NCBI GenBank assembly: GCA_024233005.1
Contig: JACKQE010000019.1
Span: forward strand, 1-64,000
From: Akkermansiaceae bacterium
Lineage (GTDB): Bacteria > Verrucomicrobiota > Verrucomicrobiia > Verrucomicrobiales > DEV007
Length of the DNA stretch: 64,000 nt
Direction: 5' to 3'
The notes beneath the pieces were generated by a model that worked only from the letters and a program-made list of their open reading frames with translations, ran no database searches and was not told where the DNA came from. The position numbers were made by a program, and so were the translations under genes. Positions within the stretch are counted from its first letter, which is position 1, and each line of letters begins with the position of its first letter. Below, in pieces: positions 16,431-25,300 of the stretch.

Positions 16431-19046
16431 ATGAATGCCGCCAGACTATTCGCTGTCCTCCTCCCGGTCGCAGTGCTCCCCGCCGCCCTGCTCCGGAGCG
16501 CTGAGCCCTATGATCCCGGGCGGTTTGAACGCGAGATCCTCGTGCCCTCGAGCCGGGATGCGTTGCAGTTCGAAATCCTTCCCAACGGGGATCTGCTGTT
16601 CGCCGAGTTCTGGGGCACGGTGAAACTCCGGGACGCGGCAACAGGATCGGTCCACACTCTCGGTAAGGTCAACACCCATGCCAAGGGCGAGGTCGGTCTG
16701 CTCGGGATGGCCGCAGCGCCGGATTACCTCCAGAGCGGACATCTCTATGTCCTGTTTTGCCCGGAAGAGAACCAGGGCACGATGCGGGTCAGCCGGTTCA
16801 CGGTGAAAGACGGCGTCATGCCGGCAGAATCCGAAACCAAGCTCCTCGATTGGCCCTATGACACGGAGCATGTCTTCCACATGGGGGGCGCCATGTTCAT
16901 GGATGCCAAGGGCGATCTCTACATTGGCAATGGAGACAACTGCCACTGGAACCCCGGACTCCCCCTCGACATGAGGCCCGGTCGGAAGAACTGGGACGCC
17001 CTCCGCTCGGCGGGCAATTCCCGGGATCTCCGCGGCAAGATCCTCCGCATCCACCCGCTCGCGGAAGGCGGCTACCGCATTCCTCAAGGGAATCTCTTTC
17101 CGGAAGGGAAGGAAGGCGCACCGGAGATCTTTGGCATGGGCATCCGCAACCCCTTCCGCATGACGGTGGACAACAAAGACGGCACGCTCTACTTCGGAGA
17201 CGTGGGTCCCAATGTCCTGCCGGAACTCGGGATCGAACCCTCCGGCTATGAGGAGATTAACGCGACCCGCGAAGCCGGCAATTTTGGCTGGCCTCTCTTC
17301 ATCGGACCGAACGAAGCGTTTCCGATTTTCGATTTCGACAAGAACCAGATCGTCCGGAAATATGATTCCGCCGCGCCGGAAAATCCCTCGCCCAACAACA
17401 CCGGCGTCCGGAAGCTCCCGCCCGCCAAGCCGGCCTTGATCTGGTATTCCACGGTGCCGTCGAAGCAATTCCCAACCCTCGGAAGCGGTGGGCGCTCCAT
17501 CATGGCGGGACCGGTCTACCACTTTGATCCAGCCAATCCTTCCCCCGTGAAACTTCCCGAGATCTTTGATGGCAGACTGTTCATTTATGAGTGGATGCGG
17601 AACTGGATCCAAACGGTGAAGCTGGGCAGCAAAGGCCCTGAAATCGAGCCCTTCCTGGCAGACTGGAACTGGCGCCGTCCCATCGACATGAAAATCGGTT
17701 CCGACGGAGCGCTTTATCTCATCGAGTATGGCGACCAATGGTGGGAAAATGCGGACAGCCGGATCGTGCGACTCGTATACCGCCGGGGCAACCGGGCGCC
17801 TCTGCCCCGAATCACAGCTACTGAAACCGCGGGACGAGCCCCCTTCCTGGTCAATCTGGATGCGTCGGCAACGACCGATCCCGACGGGGACGCGTTGCTT
17901 TACCAATGGTCTGTCGCGGGACAGAGTTCCGGACCTCCCGCAGCCAAAGCCTCCTTGCAGCACACCTTCACCCAACCCGGGCGCTACGAAGTCGCGGTGA
18001 CCGTCACCGATCCCTCGGGGGGCTCCAGGCGCGCGAGCCAGACCATCGAAGTGGGCAACGACCGGCCGGTGGTGCGGTTCGAATCGCCAGCCCCCGGATC
18101 GTTCTTCGACTGGGGGAAGGAAATCGGCTACAAGGTTGCCGTGTCCGACTCCGACAGCGCGACGATCGACCCCAACGCAGTGGCGGTGCAGGGGGAGTTC
18201 CGGGGACGGCGGTTTGTCGACGAGAATGACGCCGTCGGGATGGATCCCGGGCTCGCCCTGATGAAACAGAGCACCTGTTTTGCCTGCCATCTGTCCAACG
18301 CTCCCTCGGCGGGACCGCCCTACCAAACGGTCGCCCTCAAGTATCAGGCAGATCCCACCGCAGCGGAACGGCTTGCCCGGAAGGTCATCAGCGGTGGCGC
18401 CGGCACGTGGGGTGAGTTGCCCATGCCGCCGCACCCTCAGCACACGCTGGAGCAGACCCGGCTCATGCTCGGCTGGGTGCTATCTCTGGCCCAGAAATCC
18501 ACCACCGCCCCGAAACCCGGACAGGTCGGGACCTGGACCGCCCCCCAACAACCCGCTGACCGGGTCAACGAAGGCGTGCTGGTTCTCACGGCGGGTTACA
18601 CCGACACCGGAGCCTCCGGCGCCGCTCCCCTGCGGGGCGAATCCACTCTCGTCCTTCATTCAAGACGCAAGAAAGCGGCGCTCTACGACTCCAACCACGG
18701 CATGGCCTACATCGAGCAGGTGGAAGGAGAAACGGGCCTGCTGGGACACTTTGAAAACAATGACCATATTGTCTGGCGGGGTCTCAATCTCGACGGCATC
18801 CACCGCATCGTCGTCCGTGCCGGAGGCCTGACCGATCAAACCGGCCGTCTCGAGATTCGCCAGAACGGTCCCCAGGGTCCACTGCTCGCCACCGTTGACG
18901 TCAAGCCGACCGGCAATGGTGAGTTCCTTGAGATACCTGCCGAGCTGTCCGGGAATGGGGGGCTGTGCGATGTCTGTGTGCTGGCCCGTTTTGATCATCC
19001 TGATGGTCAGATCCTGGGATTGAACTGGATCGAATTTCGGAACTAA
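16431..19046 (+). CDS. Multidomain PQQ-type sugar dehydrogenase with PKD, cytochrome c and carbohydrate-binding modules
   Basis: 871 residues with a signal peptide (about 1-24). Residues 25-450 form a glucose/sorbosone-dehydrogenase beta-propeller (EVGLLGMAAAPDY, YIGNGDNCHWNPG, GMGIRNPFRMTVD, GYEEINATREAGNFGWP). About 455-540 is a PKD domain (NLDASATTDPDGDALLYQW). A c-type haem motif CFACH starts at residue 616. The last 180 residues resemble a CBM6-type sugar-binding module. The order suggests a periplasmic oxidase that binds a glycan and passes electrons to its own cytochrome. PQQ use is inferred from family only. It follows the sulfatase cluster after a 255-bp gap with no gene. Confidence 0.85.
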   Translation: MNAARLFAVLLPVAVLPAALLRSAEPYDPGRFEREILVPSSRDALQFEILPNGDLLFAEFWGTVKLRDAATGSVHTLGKVNTHAKGEVGLLGMAAAPDYLQSGHLYVLFCPEENQGTMRVSRFTVKDGVMPAESETKLLDWPYDTEHVFHMGGAMFMDAKGDLYIGNGDNCHWNPGLPLDMRPGRKNWDALRSAGNSRDLRGKILRIHPLAEGGYRIPQGNLFPEGKEGAPEIFGMGIRNPFRMTVDNKDGTLYFGDVGPNVLPELGIEPSGYEEINATREAGNFGWPLFIGPNEAFPIFDFDKNQIVRKYDSAAPENPSPNNTGVRKLPPAKPALIWYSTVPSKQFPTLGSGGRSIMAGPVYHFDPANPSPVKLPEIFDGRLFIYEWMRNWIQTVKLGSKGPEIEPFLADWNWRRPIDMKIGSDGALYLIEYGDQWWENADSRIVRLVYRRGNRAPLPRITATETAGRAPFLVNLDASATTDPDGDALLYQWSVAGQSSGPPAAKASLQHTFTQPGRYEVAVTVTDPSGGSRRASQTIEVGNDRPVVRFESPAPGSFFDWGKEIGYKVAVSDSDSATIDPNAVAVQGEFRGRRFVDENDAVGMDPGLALMKQSTCFACHLSNAPSAGPPYQTVALKYQADPTAAERLARKVISGGAGTWGELPMPPHPQHTLEQTRLMLGWVLSLAQKSTTAPKPGQVGTWTAPQQPADRVNEGVLVLTAGYTDTGASGAAPLRGESTLVLHSRRKKAALYDSNHGMAYIEQVEGETGLLGHFENNDHIVWRGLNLDGIHRIVVRAGGLTDQTGRLEIRQNGPQGPLLATVDVKPTGNGEFLEIPAELSGNGGLCDVCVLARFDHPDGQILGLNWIEFRN

Positions 19047-19188
19047 AGACGATTCTCAGGCCCCCATGGCGATGTCAGCCGGATTCCTGATTGTCCTCGC
19101 CCCGCAAAGAGGCAGCCTCCCCCGTGCCGCTTCGTTCTGTCTGAGCCGCCAGCCCCGGGGGATAGCGCAATCATTCACCTCTCACGAT

Positions 19189-19198
19189 TTGTATACAA
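19189..19198. promoter_or_regulatory. GntR-like operator palindrome
   Basis: A perfect 10-bp palindrome, TTGTATACAA, lies 69 bp before the dehydrogenase start. It fits the TNGT..ACNA type of site used by FadR-class GntR regulators. No GntR gene is in the window. Confidence 0.4.
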
Positions 19199-19266
19199 TC
19201 CCACTTGAGTATCTCCGGTTTTCCGCTTGGGTGCCCTGATTATCCTGTGGACCGCCGAACTTTTTC

Positions 19267-20262
19267 ATGAGCACCCTTCCCAAAGTCATCGTCACCGATT
19301 TCATCAACGAACCCCTCCAGTGCGAACGCAGCATCCTAAATGGCGCCGCCGAGGTAAGCGCGCTGAATGCCCTGACCGAGAGTGATTTGGATGGCCGGAT
19401 CGAAGACGCCGACGCCATCATGATCTATCATTATCTCCGGCTTGACGGCGAACGCATTCGCCGCCTGCGGAACTGCCGCATCATTGTCCGTCCGGGGGTC
19501 GGTTATGACAACATCGACATTGTCGCGGCCCGTGAATGCGGCATCCCGGTCTGCAATGTGCCCGACTATGGCACCGAGGAGGTCGCCGACTCCGCCCTCG
19601 GTCTTGCTCTGACTCTGGCCCGGGGTGCGCATTTCCTCAACAGCCGCCTCCGACGGGGCCTCGGGGACTGGACGGTCGAGCAGGCGACTCCGATCCACCG
19701 GCTGCGGGGCCGGATCTTCGGTATCGTTGGCTGCGGCCGCATCGGCACGGCGGCTGCGCTGCGCGCCAAAGCGTTCGGTCTGCGGGTTGTGATTTACGAT
19801 CCCTACCTTCCCGACGGGATTGAAAAGGCTCTCGGAGTGGAACGGGTCGACCGACTGGAGACCCTGCTGGCCTGCTCGCAGATCCTCAGCCTGCACTGTC
19901 CTCTCACGGATGAAACCCGTGGCTTCATTGATGCCGCCGCGATCGGACTTCTGCCGAGGGGCGCCTTCGTCGTCAACACCGCCCGGGGCGGAGTGCTCGA
20001 CACCGCCGCCGTCGTGGCAGCTCTGGCCACAGGTCACCTCGCTGGCGCCGGGATCGATGTGCTGGAACAGGAACCTCCCTCACTGGATTCTCCCGTCCTG
20101 CGGGCATGGCGGGATCCGGAACATCCGGCGCATGACCGACTCATTCTCAATCCCCATTCCGCCTTCCACTGTGAAGAAGGCAGCGAGGAATTCCGCACCA
20201 AAGGCGCCAAAGAGGTCCTGCGCGCCTTGCGCGGCGAACCGCTCAGAAACCAGGTCAATTGA
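19267..20262 (+). CDS. D-isomer-specific 2-hydroxyacid dehydrogenase (CtBP-like)
   Basis: 331 residues, NAD-dependent. The Rossmann signature GIVGCGRIG spans 152-160. The catalytic triad is Arg240 (NTARGG), Glu269 (EQEPP) and His297 (NPHSAF). An N-terminal substrate-domain feature is RPGVGYDNIDI. The closest look is to C-terminal-binding-protein-like dehydrogenases rather than SerA: there is no ACT domain and the length is right for a stand-alone enzyme. The 2-keto acid or 2-hydroxyacid substrate is not determinable. It appears monocistronic, with a GntR-like operator upstream and the AsmA-like gene convergent 47 bp downstream. Confidence 0.9.
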   Translation: MSTLPKVIVTDFINEPLQCERSILNGAAEVSALNALTESDLDGRIEDADAIMIYHYLRLDGERIRRLRNCRIIVRPGVGYDNIDIVAARECGIPVCNVPDYGTEEVADSALGLALTLARGAHFLNSRLRRGLGDWTVEQATPIHRLRGRIFGIVGCGRIGTAAALRAKAFGLRVVIYDPYLPDGIEKALGVERVDRLETLLACSQILSLHCPLTDETRGFIDAAAIGLLPRGAFVVNTARGGVLDTAAVVAALATGHLAGAGIDVLEQEPPSLDSPVLRAWRDPEHPAHDRLILNPHSAFHCEEGSEEFRTKGAKEVLRALRGEPLRNQVN

Positions 20263-20309
20263 GTCGGAAGATTGCAGCCAAGGCGATACCAACCGCCCGA
20301 ACCGGAGGC

Positions 20310-22256
20310 TCATTCTTTGCCGGGAAACAGTTTTTTGAGGGGATTCTTCAGTCCAGGACGCGGCCCCTCCTGAGTCTCGTCTTTGGAACGGGGCAACCCG
20401 GGAATCAGTTTGGAGACGCCTTGCACGGTCTTGCCCGCCGCCCTGAGAACGGTGCCTCCGGCATCACCGGCCGTGCCGATCACCCGGCCCCCGACGCCGG
20501 AAGCGAAATTAGTGACGCTGTCGAATCCCGGAACATTCTTGAATCGCCACTCGAACGAATCGAGAGGGCCCCGGGCTTCGATCTCCAGCGCTTTGCCGAC
20601 CAGGTGGGTAAATATCTTGGTAATGCCCACCGATTGCGCCGAAGCCACCATGTCCAGATTCTTGTTCACCAAATCCACTCTGCCAGCGGCATTGATCTCC
20701 ACCAGACCTTCCTTGATGCTGAGGTTCCGGCAGGAAAACACCCCGCCCTCCATGCCGTAGTCGGAGACCAGGAGGGACGAGGATTCCTTGTCTCTGCCCC
20801 CGGGGTGCAGGACATCCAACAGGGGGCGCAGTTTGCCAAAGACCGGAATCGAAATAAAATCGCCTCCTTCGATGGAGAGTTTCCCGGTTCCTTTCAGCCC
20901 CCCGAGGCTGGCCAGACCACCGCCTTGGAAATTCAAACTCAGCCGGCCATTGTGGTCGCTTCCTCCTCCCGACAGTTCCGTCACCTGCTGGAGGGAAAGC
21001 CCGGTGGCTTGCAGATCGCCGGAGAAGGAGGGGATTCCGGCCATCAGATCCACCGTGCCCACATAATGCACAATCCCTTCGGCCAAGCGGCACTGGAGTC
21101 CGGGCAACCGCAGGATCCCGTTTTCGAGGGAGAAGGCACCTTCGATTTGCTGAATCGCCAGCGTCTGGTCACCTGAGAGGGTGACGAGCATTCCAGCACC
21201 GCTTTTCAGTGTCCCATTCAACGTGGTGTCTTGTGGTCGGTCGAGGGATATTCGGGAAGACTCCAAGGAAACCATGGGCGGCTCGACGAATCGGATCCCG
21301 GGAAGAGCGGCCTCAGGGGCCAGTCGACGGAAAAGCGAAACCGGATCGATACCCGATTCCAGTCTTTCGATCAGGAACGTCCGAGCCGGCAGGTCGAGCG
21401 AACCGGTCAACACCAATCTGCCGCCTTCATATCCGAGGTCGGCTTTCTTCAAGCCAACGGTGAATGCGGTGTCCTCCTTGGATATCTCGAAAGACATCCG
21501 GAGATAATCCAACGGAATCTCCTGCCAGGTGCCATCCTTCGCAGATAGTTCGCCTCCGACGGTCAAGCGTCCCGTAGCATCGCGATCGATGTTGACCTTG
21601 AGGCGGGACGCCTCCTTGCCGGCGAAATGGATCATCCATGGGGCGGCGGCAAAAACTGGAGAAAAATCGATCCCGGTATCCGGGGAAGCCATCTTGGTGG
21701 CCACGGTCGTCGCCGCAGTATCCTCAGCCCTATTCTGGAGAGAGATCCTCCCGTTGATTTCCAAGTCCAATCCTTGAAAATTCGCCTCCAGTTTCCTGAT
21801 GTCCAGTTCATCCGGAGAGGCATCCCACCGGGCATTGATGGATTTCAAGGCAACGGTGTCTTCCCCATGAAAGAGAGTCAGAGTCCCCTCCTTGATGGAC
21901 AGTGAGAGAGTCTGCGAATTTCCGTCACGAAGGAACAACGCCAGTGGCGAGAGGCGACAGGCGAAATCGGTGAGCCTTGCGACCGTCTCTGTTTTTGCGG
22001 CGGTTTTGTAGAGGGTGAGATCTTGGATGACGAAACCCCGCAGGGGCTTCAATCCGACGAACTCGTAATTCACATGCAATCCCCTGTCGGAGAGCCTTTC
22101 ATCGATGACACCCCGGATTCGGGAGGCGATCCAATCGCGTCCCAACCACGCGGCGATGATGAGCGCCAACAGGAAAACCCCACCCCCCAACAACGCCCGC
22201 TTTCCCCAACGCCAGAGACGCTGCCTGAGCAACCCGGTGTTTGCATCGGTTTCCAT
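20310..22256 (-). CDS. AsmA-like / DUF3971-type membrane-anchored protein
   Basis: 648 residues from the ATG at 22256, preceded by a GAGGTG ribosome binding site; 24 further upstream codons are open but unlike a start. One N-terminal membrane segment (GKRALLGGGVFLLALIIAAWLG) is followed by a long beta-rich periplasmic region. Repeated AsmA-type phrases include LEINGRISLQNR, LVLTGSLDLPA and GKLSIEGGDF, with VEINAAGRVDLVNKNLDM near the C-terminus. Proteins of this group form bridge-like structures that move phospholipid between inner and outer membranes. The C-terminal 70 residues are glycine-rich, then basic. It is divergent from the ceramidase-like gene. Confidence 0.8.
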   Translation of the reverse strand: METDANTGLLRQRLWRWGKRALLGGGVFLLALIIAAWLGRDWIASRIRGVIDERLSDRGLHVNYEFVGLKPLRGFVIQDLTLYKTAAKTETVARLTDFACRLSPLALFLRDGNSQTLSLSIKEGTLTLFHGEDTVALKSINARWDASPDELDIRKLEANFQGLDLEINGRISLQNRAEDTAATTVATKMASPDTGIDFSPVFAAAPWMIHFAGKEASRLKVNIDRDATGRLTVGGELSAKDGTWQEIPLDYLRMSFEISKEDTAFTVGLKKADLGYEGGRLVLTGSLDLPARTFLIERLESGIDPVSLFRRLAPEAALPGIRFVEPPMVSLESSRISLDRPQDTTLNGTLKSGAGMLVTLSGDQTLAIQQIEGAFSLENGILRLPGLQCRLAEGIVHYVGTVDLMAGIPSFSGDLQATGLSLQQVTELSGGGSDHNGRLSLNFQGGGLASLGGLKGTGKLSIEGGDFISIPVFGKLRPLLDVLHPGGRDKESSSLLVSDYGMEGGVFSCRNLSIKEGLVEINAAGRVDLVNKNLDMVASAQSVGITKIFTHLVGKALEIEARGPLDSFEWRFKNVPGFDSVTNFASGVGGRVIGTAGDAGGTVLRAAGKTVQGVSKLIPGLPRSKDETQEGPRPGLKNPLKKLFPGKE

Positions 22257-22460
22257 CTTCACCTCAAAAAATACAGCTTGTGCTCGAACACCACCAGACC
22301 TCTGTAGCCTCGTGTCAAAGTCGGCCATCCATTCCCTTTCCCAACCGGAAATTTGATCCTTCTCAAGGCGTTCCCCTCGCCAGGAAAAGGAGGATCACGT
22401 CCCTCGACAAACCGGAGGGAATCTGAAACGATGCCGGAACAAAACGCTGCGCCGCACGCC

Positions 22461-23861
22461 ATGAAACTCCCCTTTTTTCTCGTTCTCGCCGGACTGATGC
22501 CAGCGATTGCCGTGCCGGCAATCGACACTCCCCCGCCACAATGGCGGGCTGGAGCGGCCCGGACGATCATCACTCCCACCGAGCCCATGTATCTCGCGGG
22601 CTTCGCAAGCCGGGTGGTCATCGCCGAAGGCACCGCGATGGATCTGCAGGCCAAAGCGCTCGCTCTTGAGGACGATCGCGGAACCCGCTTTGTGATGGTG
22701 ACCCTGGACTTGGTGGAGGTCGCCAAACAAACCCGTGATGCGGTCGCCGCGCAGGTGCAAGCAAAGTTCGGCCTGCCCAACGAAGCGCTGCTCCTGAACT
22801 GCTCGCACACCCACTGTGGACCGGAACTTCGCTTCACCGAGGAAGAGTTCTCGGAACTCAAGGATCCCCAGCGACGGGAACGTTGCCTCCGGTACAATGC
22901 CGGATTGGTGGCGAAAATCACGGGCATTGTCGGGGAATCGCTGCAACGACTCGAGCCCGCCACCCTCGTCTATGGACACGCCCGCTGTGGGTTCGCCATG
23001 AACCGTCGGCTGAAAAACGAAAAGTCCACCGGAGAACCCTATCTCAACAGTCCCAATCCCGACGGTGTGGTCGACCATGACGTGCCAGTGCTCTCGGTGA
23101 CCCGGGCCGACAATTCCCTTGCGGCAGTGGTTTTCGGATATGCCTGCCACAACACCACCATGAGCATCAAAGAATGGCACGGCGACTATGCCGGCCACGC
23201 CCAACGGATCCTTGAGGAAGCGCACCCGGGAACGGTGGCCTTGTTCATGATGGGCTGCGGGGGAGATCAAAACGGGTATCCCCGGTTCGGCGATGTGTTC
23301 AGCCAACGCCATGGACAAAGCCTCGCGACAGCCGTCGAGGCCGCCTTGCAGGCAAAAGCCCGGCCTCTCTCAGGACCGTTGAAAACCGCTTGGGACACCG
23401 TACGCTTGGACTACCAACCCCTGCCCACTGAGGAGGAACTCCAAAAACGGCTCGCCACCCCCCAAGGGAGTGATCCCTCCTACAGCATCTACCGAAGAGA
23501 TTGGGACCGACGCCGCCTTCTCGCTTTGCAGAAGGGAAGCCTGCGCGACCACTATGATTATCCGATCCAGGTGGTGCACTTCGGCAAAGACCTCACCTTC
23601 ATCGGTCTCAGCGGGGAAACCTGCGTGGATTATTCGCTGCGCTTGAAACGTGAACTGGCGGGCTCCACCCCGCTCTGGGTGGCCGGCTACTGCAACGATG
23701 TCCTGGCTTACATTCCCAGCAAACGAGTCCTGATGGAGGGCGGTTACGAAGCCGGAACCTCCATTGTGTACTGGTCCAATCCACTGCACCCCAATGTCTT
23801 CGCCCCTTCTCTGGAGGAACGCATCATGGGCAGAGCCATCGGGATGGCACGGCAGCCCTGA
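22461..23861 (+). CDS. Neutral/alkaline non-lysosomal ceramidase-like secreted hydrolase
   Basis: 466 residues from the ATG at 22461, chosen because it gives a proper signal peptide (MKLPFFLVLAGLMPAIAVPA); ATGs at 22431 and further upstream are also in frame. The start of the mature part (AGAARTIITPTEPMYLAGFASR) and the zinc-site motifs NCSHTHCGPE and GYACHNTTM are those of the neutral ceramidase N-terminal domain. The C-terminal immunoglobulin-like domain of true ceramidases is missing. Many bacterial members of this length have unknown amidase substrates. It is convergent with the DUF1501 gene 15 bp away. Confidence 0.85.
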   Translation: MKLPFFLVLAGLMPAIAVPAIDTPPPQWRAGAARTIITPTEPMYLAGFASRVVIAEGTAMDLQAKALALEDDRGTRFVMVTLDLVEVAKQTRDAVAAQVQAKFGLPNEALLLNCSHTHCGPELRFTEEEFSELKDPQRRERCLRYNAGLVAKITGIVGESLQRLEPATLVYGHARCGFAMNRRLKNEKSTGEPYLNSPNPDGVVDHDVPVLSVTRADNSLAAVVFGYACHNTTMSIKEWHGDYAGHAQRILEEAHPGTVALFMMGCGGDQNGYPRFGDVFSQRHGQSLATAVEAALQAKARPLSGPLKTAWDTVRLDYQPLPTEEELQKRLATPQGSDPSYSIYRRDWDRRRLLALQKGSLRDHYDYPIQVVHFGKDLTFIGLSGETCVDYSLRLKRELAGSTPLWVAGYCNDVLAYIPSKRVLMEGGYEAGTSIVYWSNPLHPNVFAPSLEERIMGRAIGMARQP

Positions 23862-23876
23862 GGCGCTGGCCTGCGC

Positions 23877-25295
23877 TCATCCGAACACTTTCAGAAAAGG
23901 GTCGCCCTGGTTGATCACCGGGTTTTCCATCGTGCCGTTGTTCATGAAAATCAGCTTGCGCGCGTCCAAGCCGAGAGACCAGAGGATGGTGCTGTGCAGG
24001 TCGTGGACGTGCTGGGGATCCTCCGTCGCGTAGAGGCCGAGCTCGTCAGTGGCTCCGAGAGTCTGACCGCCTTTGACTCCGCCACCGGCCATCCACATGG
24101 TGAAACCCCAGGGGTTGTGGTCGCGCCCGTCGCCCTGCTCGGACATGGGCGTGCGGCCGAATTCCCCGCCCCAGATCACCAGCGTTTCGTCGAGCAGACC
24201 ACGCTGCTTCAAGTCCTTGATCAGGGCTGCCACGGGCTGATCACTCTCGGCGCAGCGGTCGGTATGGTTTTTTTCAATGCCCTTGTGCGCGTCCCATTTT
24301 GAGCCGGTGCCGGCGAACACTTGGACAAAACGCACCCCGCGCTCCACGAGCCGACGAGCAAGCAGGCAATTGCGGGCGTTGGCGTCGGTCTGGGGATTCC
24401 CGATTCCGTAGAGCTCCGTGATATGGGGAGGCTCATCCGCGATGTCCACCGCGAGAGGGATTTCCGCCTGCATGCGATAGGCCAGTTCAAAGCTGTTGAT
24501 GCGGGCCTCAAGGTCCGACTGGAAACTCCGAGACTGGATGTGACGGCGGTTCAGTTGGTTGATGAAGTCGATGCGCTGCCGCTGGCGATGGACACTGACT
24601 CCCCCCGGATTGGCGAGATTGGCCACCGGCTCATCGCCGAATTTGAAAGGAGTGCCCTGATAGGTGGAGGGCATGAAACCGGTACCCCAGTTGCGGCTGC
24701 CGTTGAACGGCTTGGCATCGCTGTCAGTGAGGACGACAAAGGCGGGCAGATTATCATTTTCCGTTCCCAGTCCATAGGTCGCCCAGGCGCCGAGCGAGGG
24801 CCGACCGGCGAGAATGGAACCGGTGTTCATCTGGCAAACCGAGCCCACGTGGTTCAGACCGTCCTGTTTGCAGGAGCGGATGACGCAAATGTCATCCACA
24901 ATGGTCGAAGTATGGGGTAACCAGTCGGAAACCCAGGTCCCCGCTTGGCCGTGCTGTTTCCAGACCCGCTTTTCAGCGAGGATGGGCGAATCCTGCTCCC
25001 CCATCGCAGTCAGGGGACGCTTGAAACTTGCGGGGAGTTGCTGCCCGGCGAGCTTGTTGAGCAACGGCTTGGGATCGAACAGATCAATGTGCGAAGGACC
25101 GCCTTCCATGAAAAGGAAAATGACCGACTTGGCTCGACCGAAGGCGTGATGCCGCAGCAAGGGAGCATTGCCGCTGGAGGCAAGAGCTCCGGTGCGACCC
25201 AGCAGATGCGCCAGCGCGAGAGAGCCGAAGCCGGCACCCGCGCGGGCGAGGAAATCCCGGCGGGAACGGGCCATTTCGTAATGGGGTGGTTTCAT
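23877..25295 (-). CDS. DUF1501 secreted protein (Tat signal)
   Basis: 472 residues. A twin-arginine signal lies at 9-40 (RSRRDFLARAG followed by a hydrophobic stretch). DUF1501 belongs to the alkaline phosphatase/sulfatase-like superfamily. Visible motifs are FLFMEGGPSHIDLFDPKP, VFAGTGSKWDAHKGIEKNH and IWGGEFGRTPMSEQGDGRDH, which carry the probable metal ligands. The gene lies 5 bp after the DUF1549/DUF1553 gene, the standard pairing in Planctomycetota and Verrucomicrobiota. It presumably works with that partner outside the cytoplasm. No reaction is established for the family. Confidence 0.9.
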   Translation of the reverse strand: MKPPHYEMARSRRDFLARAGAGFGSLALAHLLGRTGALASSGNAPLLRHHAFGRAKSVIFLFMEGGPSHIDLFDPKPLLNKLAGQQLPASFKRPLTAMGEQDSPILAEKRVWKQHGQAGTWVSDWLPHTSTIVDDICVIRSCKQDGLNHVGSVCQMNTGSILAGRPSLGAWATYGLGTENDNLPAFVVLTDSDAKPFNGSRNWGTGFMPSTYQGTPFKFGDEPVANLANPGGVSVHRQRQRIDFINQLNRRHIQSRSFQSDLEARINSFELAYRMQAEIPLAVDIADEPPHITELYGIGNPQTDANARNCLLARRLVERGVRFVQVFAGTGSKWDAHKGIEKNHTDRCAESDQPVAALIKDLKQRGLLDETLVIWGGEFGRTPMSEQGDGRDHNPWGFTMWMAGGGVKGGQTLGATDELGLYATEDPQHVHDLHSTILWSLGLDARKLIFMNNGTMENPVINQGDPFLKVFG

Positions 25296-25300
25296 GAGAA

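Noticed and set aside
16446..18443. 665-codon minus-strand frame
   Set aside because: Antisense to the PQQ dehydrogenase gene, which has intact domains, a signal peptide and a CxxCH.
23993..24302. Plus-strand frames within the DUF1501 gene
   Set aside because: Antisense shadows; the minus-strand gene carries Tat signal and DUF1501 motifs throughout.
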